A model generated the notes under the pieces. It was not told the origin of the DNA and ran no database searches. It saw only the letters and a list, made by a program, of their open reading frames with translations. 64,000 nt of DNA from Nostoc sp. FACHB-110. GTDB taxonomy: Bacteria > Cyanobacteriota > Cyanobacteriia > Cyanobacteriales > Nostocaceae. The stretch is taken from the NCBI RefSeq assembly GCF_014697425.1, contig NZ_JACJRU010000022.1:1-64000 (forward strand), written 5' to 3'. Positions 46,901 to 52,811 of the stretch are shown piece after piece (position 1 is the stretch's first letter; every line of letters starts with the position of its first letter). A program made the translations under genes and the position numbers.

Positions 46901-49900
46901 CAACATACATTTCTCCCGGTACACCCACAGGTACTACTTGGTGATATTGGTCTAGGACATACACCTGCAAGTCGGGAATGGGACAACCAATGACACTTGC
47001 TCCCCCATGCACATCGGCTTGGGTGATGGGACGATAGGTAACATGGACGGTGGTTTCGGTAATGCCGTACATATTCACTAATTGGGGTAACTCATCACCG
47101 TGTCGCTCAAACCAAGGTTGTAATGTTTTTGGTTCTAAAGCTTCGCCACCGAAAATGACTAGGCGTAAGTTGATATCGCCAATAGTTTCTTTGGACTGTT
47201 CTGCGGCAATTAATTGACGGAAGGCTGATGGGGTTTGATTAAGAACGGTGACTTTTTCAGTACACAATAACTCATAGAAAGATTCAGGCGATCGCGTGAC
47301 TAAATATGGTACTACTACTAATCTGCCACCATACAGCAATGCTCCCCATATTTCCCAGACTGAGAAGTCGAACGCATAAGAGTGGAATAATGTCCACACA
47401 TCTGCTGCACTAAAGTTATACCAAGCATCGGTGGCGGCAAATAGGCGAGTGACGTTACTGTGGTTGACTAATACGCCTTTGGGTTTCCCTGTGGAACCTG
47501 ATGTGTAGATAACATAAGCCAGATTTGCGGGTTTGACTACATCCAGCAGATTTGCTGGGGTATGTGGGTATTCGCTGTCGATACAGACTAGTTGTGCTTG
47601 ATGTGCTGGTAATTTCTCGACTAGATGCTGTTGGGTGAGTAGTACGCTGACTTGAGCATCTTCGAGCATGAATGCTAAACGTTCGCTGGGATATTCTGGG
47701 TCTAGTGGTAGGTATGCTCCACCTGCTTTGAGGATGCCTAATATGCCTATGACCATTTCTAGGGAGCGTTCTACACTTAGTCCTACTAGTATATCTGCAC
47801 CGACACCCTCCAAACGCAAGTGGTGTGCTAAAGAGTTGGCGCGACAGTTTAACTCCTGGTATGTCAGGCTCTGGTTTTCAAACACCACCGCCACTGCATC
47901 GGGTGTCCGTTCTACTTGCTCCTCAAACAATTGATGAATACACTTATCTTGGCCATATTCAAGCTGTGTATCTTGCCACTGGAATAATAACTGCTGTTGT
48001 TCTGACTGAGTGAGGATTGGTAGTTGGGCAATGCGTTCTTCTGGATGAGCCACAATTGCTTCTAGCAAGGTGAGAAAATGCCCATTCATCCGCTCAATTG
48101 TGCTGCTGTCAAACAAATCAGTGTTATATTCCCACCAGCCACACAGCCCATTAGCAGTATTTTCCATTCCTAAAGTTAAATCAAACTTGGCGGTTTTACT
48201 AGCTATGGGTAAGGAACTGACTGTTAACCCACTCAATTGCACTTGTGAGATGGGCGCATCATTTTGCAGGGAAAACATCACCTGGAACAGTGGTGTATGA
48301 CTGAGATCCCGTTCTGGCTGCAACGCTTCTACCAGCATTTCAAAGGGTAAATCTTGATGAGCATAAGCCGACAGTGCTATTGAGCGAATGCGCCAGAGTA
48401 ATTCGCTAAAACTAGAATTTGCCGATAAATCGGTTCGCATCACCAAGGTATTGACAAAAAAGCCGATTAACCCTTCGATGTCGGTGCGATCGCGGTTCGC
48501 TATTGGTGTCCCTACCAAAATATCTTCTTGCCCTGTATAACGATACAGCAGGGTGTTATACGCCGCTAACAGCGTCATAAACAGCGTTACCCCTTGCTGA
48601 TTACTCAGTTTTTCCAATTTCTGAGTTAACTCAGCCGACAGTGCAAACTCCAAGTATGCACCGTTGAAAGTCTGCACCGCAGGTCTGGGTCTGTCTGTAG
48701 GTAATGGTAGGAATGTCTGTGCTGAAGCTAACTGTTGTTTCCAGTAACTCAGTTGGCGATTAAGTACATCTCCTTGCAACCACAGTCTTTGCCAAATAGC
48801 GAAATCTGCATACTGTATTGGCAGTGGTAATAATGGTGACTGTTGATTTTGGCTATAGGCATTGTATAGTGCTTGTAACTCCTGCACAAATACGCTCATT
48901 GACCAACCGTCACTGACAATGTGGTGCATACAAACTAACAACCACTGTTCTGTATCAGACAGCAGCAATAATTTGACTCTGATTAGTGGTTCACCTGCCA
49001 AGTCAAAAGGCGTCAGTGCTTGTTGTTGAGTGATTTTCTGTGCTGCAATTTCAATTTCCTGTGCTGATAAATGCTGCAAGTCAACTACTTCTAGGAGCCA
49101 GTTTGTTTGTGCTTGAATGACTTGTGTCGCTTGACCATCAATGGTGATGAAATTCGTTCTTAATGCTTCGTGGCGATGAATAATTGCTTCTAAGCTTGTT
49201 TCTAACGCCGCCACGTTGAGATTTCCTACTAGACGCAAGCCGATGGGGATGTTGTAATAAGAACTGTTTGTCTCGTACTGGTCTAAAAACCACAACCTTT
49301 GTTGGGCGAATGATAGTGGTAAGTCTGCATTCTCTGTCCGCTTGAGAATGGGGGGTGCTGCTAGTGCTAAGTCTTGTTGCTGTAGTTGCCCGATGATGGA
49401 TGCTATTCCCGCAATTGTCGGTGCGGCAAATAAACTCCGCAATGGTAGTTCGATTTGGAAGTTTGTACGAATGCGGGAGACTATTTGCGTTGCTAGTAGT
49501 GAGTGTCCACCTAATTCAAAGAAATTATCTTCTCTACCTACTCGCTCTAGTTTCAGCACTTCTTGCCATATCAGTGCTAACAGTTCTTCTGTGGGGGTGC
49601 GCGGTGCTACATATTTCTCTACCTGTTCGCTGTCTATTTCTGGTGTTGGTAACGCTCGTCTGTCTATTTTGCCATTGGGGGTTAGTGGTAGTGCTTCTAG
49701 AAACACAAAACCACTAGGAATCATATAATCTGGCAGCTTTTGTTTCAGGAAGCTACGCAGTTCACTTGTGGTTATTTTAACTTCTGATGCAGATACAATG
49801 TAGGCGACTAGCCGCTTCTCCCCTCTGGTATCTTCCCGGACGATGACACAATTGGTTTGTACAGCTTCATGTTGATTGAGTATTGCTTCTATTTCACCCA

Positions 49901-52700
49901 ACTCAATACGGAAACCGCGTATTTTTACTTGATTGTCAATACGTCCTATGTATTCAATATTGCCATCTGGTAAATACCTTACCAAATCCCCAGTCTTATA
50001 TAATTTTGAATTATCAAACGGGTTGGGGATGAATTTGGCTTGTGTTAATTCTGGTCGGTTCAGGTAGCCTCTGGCTAATCCCGCACCGCCTATGTGTAAC
50101 TCTCCGGCTACACCTACTGGTACTGGTTGTAGATATTGGTCAAGTATGTATATCTGCGTGTTGCTAATGGGGCGACCAATGGGAATAGTTGTAGCTGTGG
50201 TTGGTAATTCTTCTACCAAATACCAAGAAGAAAAAGTGGTATTTTCTGTTGGGCCATAGACATGAAGCAATTGCTGGGGAGCGCCTTTTTCCAGTACTTC
50301 TTGCACCCATTTCGGGTCAACTGCTTCACCACCAAATAGGAGATATTTTAAGGAACTAAATGCTTGCGGTAGAAAACTGGCTAACTGATTGAATAAAGCT
50401 GTGGTGAGGAATAATACACTGATTTGGTAAGAGTGGAGGTAGGCGGCAAATTCTTGGGGGTTGAGCAATACAGATTTACTGATGATGACTAATTTGCCTC
50501 CGTGCAGCAATGCTCCCCAAATTTCAAAGGTGGCTGCATCAAAGGCAATATTTGAGGCTTGAGCAACGCAATCATCCGGTGTGAACTGGATGTAGTTGGT
50601 GTTGCATACTAGTCGATTTACAGACTGATGGGTAACTACTACTCCTTTGGGTGTGCCTGTGGAACCGGAGGTGTAAATTACATAACACAGGTTTTCTGCA
50701 CTAACTATGCTGTTGAGAGGATGCTGATTTGCCTGGGCGATGTTTTCCCAGTCTTTATCTAAGCAGACAACCTGCGCCTGATGTTGCCCAAGAGACTGTA
50801 CTAATTTTTCTTGAGTCAACAGTACCGAAACTTGAGTATCTGCCAGCATGAAACTCAAACGGTCTTGGGGATATTCTGGGTCAAGTGGTACGTAAGCCCC
50901 ACCTGCTTTGAGAATCGCTAGGAGTCCTACTACCATTTCTAGGGAGCGTTCTACACATATCCCTACTAACACATCTGCGCCTACTCCCAAGGAGCGCAAG
51001 TAATGGGCTAAGGAGTCAGCACGACTGTTCAACTCGTGATATGTCAATTGCTGATTTTCACACACTACAGCCACAGCGTCAGGTGTGCGCTCTACTTGCT
51101 CCTCAAATAACTGATGGATACATTTATCTTGGGGATAATCTGTGTGGGTATGATTCCACTGGACTAATAACTGCTGTTGTTCCGCCTGTGTGAGTATGGG
51201 TAATTGGCAAATTCGCTCTTGGGGATTAGTAACAATACTTTCTAGTAAGGTGACAAAATTAACTGCCATCCGCTCGATAGTACTGCTATCAAATAAATCA
51301 GTGTTGTAATTCCATGTACCTTTGAGCGAACCTGGCTCGTCCAAAATAGTTAAGGTTAAATCGAATATAGCCCCTCTAGACCCTGGCATAGATTCGACAA
51401 TTAACTCATCACTTTCTGTAAGTAAAGCTTCTTGGTCGTTTTGATGAGATCGATCCCAGGCTAAGGCTACCTGATAGATTGGCGAATAACTGGGGTCGCG
51501 GACTGGTTGCAGTCGCTCTACTAATAGGGGAAAGGGATATTCTTGATGGTCTAGGGCGTTTAAAACACAGGCGCGCGATCGCTCCAGCAATTCTTCAAAG
51601 GTGGGATTTCCTGACAGGTCTGCACGCAAGACCACAGGATTCGTAAAATAACCGATAATCTTCTCAAATTCCGACCGACTCCGATTCACCATTGGTGAAC
51701 CAATTAAAATATCTTCTTGATTGGTATAACGTAATAATAATATTTGTAATGCTGTTAATACAACTGTGTATAAAGACGCACCCTGTTGCTTGGCTAATTC
51801 TGTCAGCTGGTGCAGCAGTTGTTCATCCAGGGCAAAAAATTGGTTAGTCCCGTTATAAGTTTGGTTCTCTGGTCTTGGTCTATCGGTTGGTAAGTTGAGC
51901 AATGGTAACTCACCTGAGAGTTGTTTTTGCCAGTAATTCCACAAGCGATCGCCTTCTGAACTAGCGAGCATTTGCTCTGACCAGTTGACGTAATCTTGAT
52001 ACTGATATTTGGCTGCGGGTAGTTGGTGGGGTATACCTTTGGCTATCGCTTGATACAATGCTCTCAGTTCATTGATGAGGATTTCTAAAGACCAGAAATC
52101 CCCAATTATATGATGTAGGGTGATGAGCAGAATATGTTCTGTTGCGGCTTGATTGCTGGTAGTCTGATTAATTAACAAATCGAAGCGTACTATTGGGCCT
52201 TGTTCTAAGTCGAAAAGGCGATCGCTTCTTTCTGCAACCCAATTATCTACATCATCTTGTGCAAAATCGCTAACTTCTTCGATGCTAAAGTCAACTTGCT
52301 GATTGGCGTGAATTGTCTGCACGGGTTCGCTATCAACGGTAGCAAAGGTAGTCCGCAACACTGGATGTCTATCCACAAGGACTTGTGCTGCTTGTTTGAG
52401 GGCGAAAATATCTACATTTGCGGCTAATTTCGCTGTATAAGTGAGGTGATAAGCGACACTCTGCGGTGCTAGTTGATCTAAAAACCACAGTGCTTTTTGA
52501 CCTTGGGACAGGGGATAAGTTGATGTCGCCTGATCACCATCAGATAACAACTTGATAATTTCTGCTTTATATTGCTTAATTTCCCCCAACAACTCAGGGG
52601 TTAGTGCATCTTCTGGTGCGTCGTAGTATAGCTTGTCTCCCTCTACCCACAGTTCAATATTCTTTGCCGCCAGATTATTGATAAATTCTGTTAAACTCAT
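31992..52700 (-). CDS. six-module nonribosomal peptide synthetase with terminal thioester reductase
   Basis: A 6902-residue NRPS. A TubC-type docking domain (about 1-52) is followed by six C-A-T modules and an NAD(P)H thioester reductase (about 6530-6890; FLTGATGFLGG, YSESK). Carrier serines sit near residues 1065, 2130, 3212, 4278, 5352 and 6443. Adenylation codes read by eye on GrsA numbering: A1 DAFFLGVTFK (Ile/Val), A2, A4 and A5 DFWNIGMVHK (Thr), A3 DVQYIAHVVK (Pro or methyl-Pro), A6 DVKNTGGIQK (unassigned). C1-C4 are LCL-like (C1 has HHIIGDF); C5 and C6 (YPLAMLQMGMLYH, HHAILDGWS) follow GGDSI carriers and are a different subtype. There is no epimerase, N-methyltransferase or thioesterase. 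The expected product is an acyl hexapeptide released as an aldehyde. A3 carries two short in-frame insertions. The gene follows the PKS gene by 111 nt. Confidence 0.95.
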   Translation of the reverse strand: MSLTEFINNLAAKNIELWVEGDKLYYDAPEDALTPELLGEIKQYKAEIIKLLSDGDQATSTYPLSQGQKALWFLDQLAPQSVAYHLTYTAKLAANVDIFALKQAAQVLVDRHPVLRTTFATVDSEPVQTIHANQQVDFSIEEVSDFAQDDVDNWVAERSDRLFDLEQGPIVRFDLLINQTTSNQAATEHILLITLHHIIGDFWSLEILINELRALYQAIAKGIPHQLPAAKYQYQDYVNWSEQMLASSEGDRLWNYWQKQLSGELPLLNLPTDRPRPENQTYNGTNQFFALDEQLLHQLTELAKQQGASLYTVVLTALQILLLRYTNQEDILIGSPMVNRSRSEFEKIIGYFTNPVVLRADLSGNPTFEELLERSRACVLNALDHQEYPFPLLVERLQPVRDPSYSPIYQVALAWDRSHQNDQEALLTESDELIVESMPGSRGAIFDLTLTILDEPGSLKGTWNYNTDLFDSSTIERMAVNFVTLLESIVTNPQERICQLPILTQAEQQQLLVQWNHTHTDYPQDKCIHQLFEEQVERTPDAVAVVCENQQLTYHELNSRADSLAHYLRSLGVGADVLVGICVERSLEMVVGLLAILKAGGAYVPLDPEYPQDRLSFMLADTQVSVLLTQEKLVQSLGQHQAQVVCLDKDWENIAQANQHPLNSIVSAENLCYVIYTSGSTGTPKGVVVTHQSVNRLVCNTNYIQFTPDDCVAQASNIAFDAATFEIWGALLHGGKLVIISKSVLLNPQEFAAYLHSYQISVLFLTTALFNQLASFLPQAFSSLKYLLFGGEAVDPKWVQEVLEKGAPQQLLHVYGPTENTTFSSWYLVEELPTTATTIPIGRPISNTQIYILDQYLQPVPVGVAGELHIGGAGLARGYLNRPELTQAKFIPNPFDNSKLYKTGDLVRYLPDGNIEYIGRIDNQVKIRGFRIELGEIEAILNQHEAVQTNCVIVREDTRGEKRLVAYIVSASEVKITTSELRSFLKQKLPDYMIPSGFVFLEALPLTPNGKIDRRALPTPEIDSEQVEKYVAPRTPTEELLALIWQEVLKLERVGREDNFFELGGHSLLATQIVSRIRTNFQIELPLRSLFAAPTIAGIASIIGQLQQQDLALAAPPILKRTENADLPLSFAQQRLWFLDQYETNSSYYNIPIGLRLVGNLNVAALETSLEAIIHRHEALRTNFITIDGQATQVIQAQTNWLLEVVDLQHLSAQEIEIAAQKITQQQALTPFDLAGEPLIRVKLLLLSDTEQWLLVCMHHIVSDGWSMSVFVQELQALYNAYSQNQQSPLLPLPIQYADFAIWQRLWLQGDVLNRQLSYWKQQLASAQTFLPLPTDRPRPAVQTFNGAYLEFALSAELTQKLEKLSNQQGVTLFMTLLAAYNTLLYRYTGQEDILVGTPIANRDRTDIEGLIGFFVNTLVMRTDLSANSSFSELLWRIRSIALSAYAHQDLPFEMLVEALQPERDLSHTPLFQVMFSLQNDAPISQVQLSGLTVSSLPIASKTAKFDLTLGMENTANGLCGWWEYNTDLFDSSTIERMNGHFLTLLEAIVAHPEERIAQLPILTQSEQQQLLFQWQDTQLEYGQDKCIHQLFEEQVERTPDAVAVVFENQSLTYQELNCRANSLAHHLRLEGVGADILVGLSVERSLEMVIGILGILKAGGAYLPLDPEYPSERLAFMLEDAQVSVLLTQQHLVEKLPAHQAQLVCIDSEYPHTPANLLDVVKPANLAYVIYTSGSTGKPKGVLVNHSNVTRLFAATDAWYNFSAADVWTLFHSYAFDFSVWEIWGALLYGGRLVVVPYLVTRSPESFYELLCTEKVTVLNQTPSAFRQLIAAEQSKETIGDINLRLVIFGGEALEPKTLQPWFERHGDELPQLVNMYGITETTVHVTYRPITQADVHGGASVIGCPIPDLQVYVLDQYHQVVPVGVPGEMYVGGAGVTSGYLNRAELTAQRFIPHPFDENSAQRLYKTGDLARYLPNGELEYLGRIDQQVKIRGFRIELGEIEALLLQHPTVRESVVIVREDQPGDKRLVAYLVPQGEESPKASELRAFLKQKLPDYMIPGAFVHLDAFPLTVNGKLDRRALPTPEIDSEYTEKYVAPRTPTEELLALIWQQVLKLERVGREDNFFELGGHSLLATQIVSRIRTNFQVELPLRSLFAAPTIAEIASIIGQLQQQDLALAAPPILKRTENADLPLSFAQQRLWFLDQFETNSSFYNIPIGLRLVGNLNVAALEASLETIIQRHEALRTNFISIDGKATQVIQAQTNWTLEVVDLQHLSAQEIEIAAQELAQQQALTPFDLAGEPLIRVKLLLLSPTEQWLSVCMHHVVSDAWSMGVFVDELSTLYNAYSQNQPSPLLPLPIQYADFAIWQRQWLQGEVLDKQLSYWQQQLASAPTFLPLPTDRPRPAVQTFNGTYLEFALSAELTQQLEKLSNQQGVTLFMTLLAAYNTLLYRYTGQEDILVGSPIANRDRSEVEGLIGFFVNTLVMRGDLSQNPSFSELLWRIRSMALSAYAHQDLPFEMLVEALQPERDLSHTPLFQVMFSLQNDVPISQVQLSGLTVSSLPIKLTTSRFDLTLIMQNSPTGLVGLWEYSTDLFDASTIERMTSHFVTLLEDIVANPQQNICQLPLLTQTEQQNLLVEWNDTFVDYPQDKVIHQLFEAQVERTPDAVAVIFENQSLTYHQLNSSANSLANYLRSAKLSCSDSLGVKPDTLVGICVERSLEMVIGILGILKAGGAYLPLDPEYPTERLAFMLEDAAVSVLLTQQKLVEKLPQHQARVVNLDSDWQDINQMSQENIISGVQAHNLGYVIYTSGSTGQPKGVAMNQIALCNLILWQLHNSPMSSQGVKTLQFAPVSFDVSFQEMFTTWCSGGTLLLIDEQLRRDSLALLKLLQQQAVERLYLPFVALQQLAEVAVSNEIVTSHLREIITAGEQLQITPAIANWLSGLRDCTLHNHYGPSESHVVATYTLTPPVDNWAALPPIGRPIANTQIYILDQYLQPVPVGVPGELHIGGVSLARGYLNRPELTEEKFIPNPFRGRGAGEQGSKGEDRLYKTGDLVRYLADGNIEYLGRIDNQVKIRGFRIELGEIEAVLSQYQLLQANCVIVREESMGDKRLVAYIVPQPEQTVIVSELRQFLKSQLPEYMVPAAIVTLDALPLTPSGKVNRRALPAPELSSEISETYVAPRTPIEEILVLIWQQVLKVEPIGREDNFFELGGHSLLATQIVSRIRTNFQVELPLRSLFAAPTIAGIASIIGQLQQQDLALVAPPILQRTENADLPLSFAQQRLWFLDQFQPNSSLYNIPFGLRLVGTVDVAALEQSLREIIHRHETLRTNFVTVDGQPRQIIQTLTNWQLAVVDLQHLSASEQATTAQQLLQQQAIQTFDLGSDALIRATLLVLSQTEQWLSVCMHHVVSDGWSMGVFVDELTALYNAYSQNQQSPLLPLPIQYADFAIWQRQWLQGEVLDKQLSYWKQQLASAQTFLPLPTDRPRPAVQTFNGTYLEFALSAELTQKLEKLSTQQGVTMFMTLLAAYNTLLYRYTGQEDILVGTPIANRDRTDIEGLIGFFVNTLVMRSDLSQNPSFSELLSRIRSMALSAYAHQDLPFEMLVEALQPERDLSHTPLFQVMFALQNAPISEVQLSGLTVSSLPIASKTAKFDLTLAMQNTATGLIGWWEYNTDLFDSSTIERMNGHFLTLLEAIVAHPEAQIAQLPILTQSQQQQLLFPWQDTQLDYGQDKCIHQLFEEQVELTPDAVAVVFENESLTYYELNCRANSLANYLRLEGVGADILVGLSVERSLEMVVGILGILKAGGAYLPLDPEYPSERLAFMLEDAQVSVLLTQQHLVEKLPAHQAQLVCIDSEYPQYQSNLLDVVKPTNLAYVIYTSGSTGKPKGVLVNHSNVTRLFAATDAWYNFSAADVWTLFHSYAFDFSVWEIWGALLYGGRLVVVPYLVTRSPESFYELLCTEKVTVLNQTPSAFRQLIAAEQSKETIGDIKLRLVIFGGEALEPKTLQPWFERHGDTSPQLVNMYGITETTVHVTYRPITQADVHGGASVIGCPIPDLQVYVLDQYHQVVPVGVPGEMYVGGAGVTRGYLNREELTAQRFIPHPFDENSAQRLYKTGDLARYLPNGELEYLGRIDQQVKIRGFRIELGEIEALLLQHHSVRESVVIVREDQPGDKRLVAYLVSQGEELAKASELRAFLKQKLPDYMIPSAFVHLDAFPLTVNGKLDRAALKPPSSTRAELEDDFVAPSTTKEKILAAIWAKVLGVEQVGIHDNFFALGGDSIRSIQVLAAAKEQGLNFSVQQLFQHQTIHGLVQELETQGQNLTKSQLTQPFSLICEADKQKLPDGIEDAYPLAMLQMGMLYHTEYNKDSAVYREISSFHFQAPLDVEQLQAALQDLAERHPILRTSFALSNYTIPLQLVHQQVKIPLLVEDWCHLNYEQQEAALVAWFEVEKQQHFDWNHPPLIRFFVHRRTQESFNLTLSCHHAILDGWSVASMMSELLGRYLSRVNAAVDYVSPPLSLAFRDFVDLEQQALADAATQDYWSHKLSDSTFTKLPRWSPVSKNTGVTPLGVQEVTLSPEICQGLKQFAQLAEVPLKTVLLAAHLRVLNLLGGNSDVLTGLVANGRPEQSDGDRILGLFLNTLPLRCQLSGGTWLDLVQQVFRSEREMLPHRRYPLAQIQRNLGGQPLFETAFNFVHFHVYQQLMGLDNLQLLGGKFFEETNFTFTAQFGVDPASSQIELKLQYDATELSALQMQRIGDYYFKALVAMVNQPQERYESYSLLSEAEQQQLLFPWHDTHLEYSQDKCIHQLFEEQVERSPNAVAVVFENESLTYQELNNRANSLAHYLRSLGVGADVLVGLSVERSLEMVVGILGILKAGGAYLPLDPEYPPERLSFMLEDAQVRVIVTQQHLIEKLPAHQAQLVCIDSEYPQYQSNLLDVVKPTNLAYVIYTSGSTGKPKGVLVNHSNVTRLFAATDAWYNFSAADVWTLFHSYAFDFSVWEIWGALLYGGRLVVVPYLVTRSPESFYQLLCTEKVTVLNQTPSAFRQLIAAEQARENIGDINLRLVIFGGEALEPKTLQPWFERHGDELPQLVNMYGITETTVHVTYRPISFADVDGGASVIGRPIPDLQVYVLDQYHQVVPVGVPGEMYVGGAGVTRGYLHRPELTAQRFIPHPVDHNSGQLLYKTGDLARYLPNGELEYLGRIDQQVKIRGFRIELGEIEALLLQHPAVRESVVIVREDQPGDKRLVAYLVPQGEESPKASELRAFLEQRLPDYMIPSAFMFLEALPLTVNGKLNRAALPAINTARPELEDDFVAPSTTEEKILAAIWAKVLGVEQVGIHDNFFALGGDSIRSIQVLSAAKEQGWNFSIQQLFQHQTIHGLLQELKMPENEMAKLELAQPFSLISAADKQKLPAGIEDAYPLAMLQMGMLYHTEFSKDTAIYHDIFSYYLKTPLDVELLQVAIQDLVQYHPILRTSFDPSNFSVPLQLVHQRVEVPLQVEDWCHLNDSEQEAALVAWFEVEKQQHFDWNHPPLIRFFVHRRTQESFNLTLSFHHAILDGWSVASMMSELLGRYLSRVNAAVDYVSPPLSINFRDFVDLEQQALASSATQDYWSQKLSDCTFTKLPRWSPVSKNTGVSKLGLQAVSLSPEISEGLKQFAQLAEVPLKTVLLAAHLRVLSLLGGNSDVLTGVVANGRPEQSDGDRILGLFLNTLPFRCQLSGGTWLDLVQQVFRSEREMLPHRRYPLAEIQRNLGGQPLFETAFNFVHFHAYDKLLGLDNLQLLGGKFFEETNFTFSAQFSVNLASSQIELTLQYDATELSAPQINKIGEYYFQALVAMVNQPQKRYELHSLLSEAEQQQLLIEWNDTQVEYPQDKCIHQLFEEQVERTPDAVAVIFDNQKLTYHELNCRANQLAHYLKSLGVKPDVLVGICVKRSLEMIVGILGILKAGGAYVPLDSKYPSERLAFMLEDAQVSVLVTQQALLYRLPEHQAQLDFDYAQYKVCLDTDAEAIAQFSQDNPISNVQATDLAYVIYTSGSTGKPKGVMIEHCSLVNFTKVEQVRWSMSQKDAVLQFSSFSFDVFAKDVYPCLTAGGTLVLRTEQMLDSWADFVEGIQRWQITIMNLPTAYWHELITELAQTNKSLSPSLRLITVGGEQLLPEKVKLWYEYLEQNADLDQLDTPPQLVNGYGPTETTIQASCYALSTDMVAATLSSVPIGRPLPNTQIYILDSNLQPVPVGVPGELHIGGAGLARGYFNRPELTAEKFIPNPFNNSKLYKTGDLARYLPDGNIEYLGRIDGQVKIRGFRIELGEIEAVLSQHPGVRETVLIARESIPGNKQLVAYVVPLQEEAPTMSDLRLFLKQRVPDYMVPDAFVVLESLPLTPNGKVDRRALPAPDLHLELKQSFVAPRTPIEEMLARIWAESLKIDKVGVQDNFFEMGGHSLKATQVISQVRKALKIELPLRSLFDNPTVAELAATIAAKLENSPTIVGNTQQALNADAILDPAIQPHLLSFTYTREPQSIFLTGATGFLGGYLLYELLEQTQADIYCLVRAADEQQAKQKVQSQMVSCQLWRDVFSSRIIPILGDLSKPLLGLSPSQFQDLASKIDIIYHNGAWVNAVYPYSVLKAANVLGTQEVLRLASEIKLKPVHHISTMSVFGSPAYSQATKIWESDPLEHSEDINSGYSESKWVAEKLVMSARDRGLPVSIYRSCRIIGHTQTGVCNPDDLLSRFIPGCIQLGMVPKLDGWQENVIPIDYMSRAIIHLSQQQESLGKAFHLVNPRPTLMSNVFNCIRALGYRLEEVSFPEWRSHLIRTNQESANPVLQSLLAIVGEQNIESDSQEKAENTNQPPEFDLTNTLAGLAGTDIVFPAIEEKFIQKYLADFIIKGLVPNQIERKN
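43556..43605 (-). repeat. in-frame heptamer-like repeat insertion in NRPS A3
   Basis: Tandem GCTCCCCT units (plus strand 43570-43592) interrupt adenylation domain 3 between FIPNPF and LYKTGD. Other A domains of the same protein have only four or five residues at this point; here there are about 16, Gly/Arg/Glu-rich. The frame is preserved, so the insertion is tolerated in a surface loop of the domain. Confidence 0.6.
44586..44614 (-). repeat. small palindromic in-frame insertion in NRPS A3
   Basis: CAGCGAA (44586-44592) and TTCGCTG (44608-44614) are perfect inverted arms around 15 nt. They encode the extra residues between LRSAK and LGVKPD that the other five A domains of this protein lack (they read LRSLGVGAD or similar). 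It looks like a mini-palindrome inserted in frame near the start of adenylation domain 3. Confidence 0.5.
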
Positions 52701-52770
52701 AATCTTATTTTCAATTTCTAATAGTTTTAAGTAGCTGGAGATGAATAATTGTCATTAGGTTAAGGCAGGA

Positions 52771-52800
52771 AGGAAGAGGCTTTTAGCTGTGCCTCTTCCT
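52771..52800 (-). terminator. perfect hairpin between the PKS and NRPS genes
   Basis: AGGAAGAGGC (52771-52780) pairs perfectly with GCCTCTTCCT (52791-52800) around 10 nt, 12 nt after the PKS stop and 70 nt before the NRPS start. No T-run follows on the minus strand, so it is more likely a processing or attenuation signal inside one operon than a full terminator. Confidence 0.5.
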
Positions 52801-52811
52801 AGTGCATAAAT

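Noticed and set aside
31992..52700. Epimerase or thioesterase domains in the NRPS
   Set aside because: No separate E domain lies between any T and the following C, and the C-terminus is a short-chain-dehydrogenase-type thioester reductase, not a GxSxG thioesterase.
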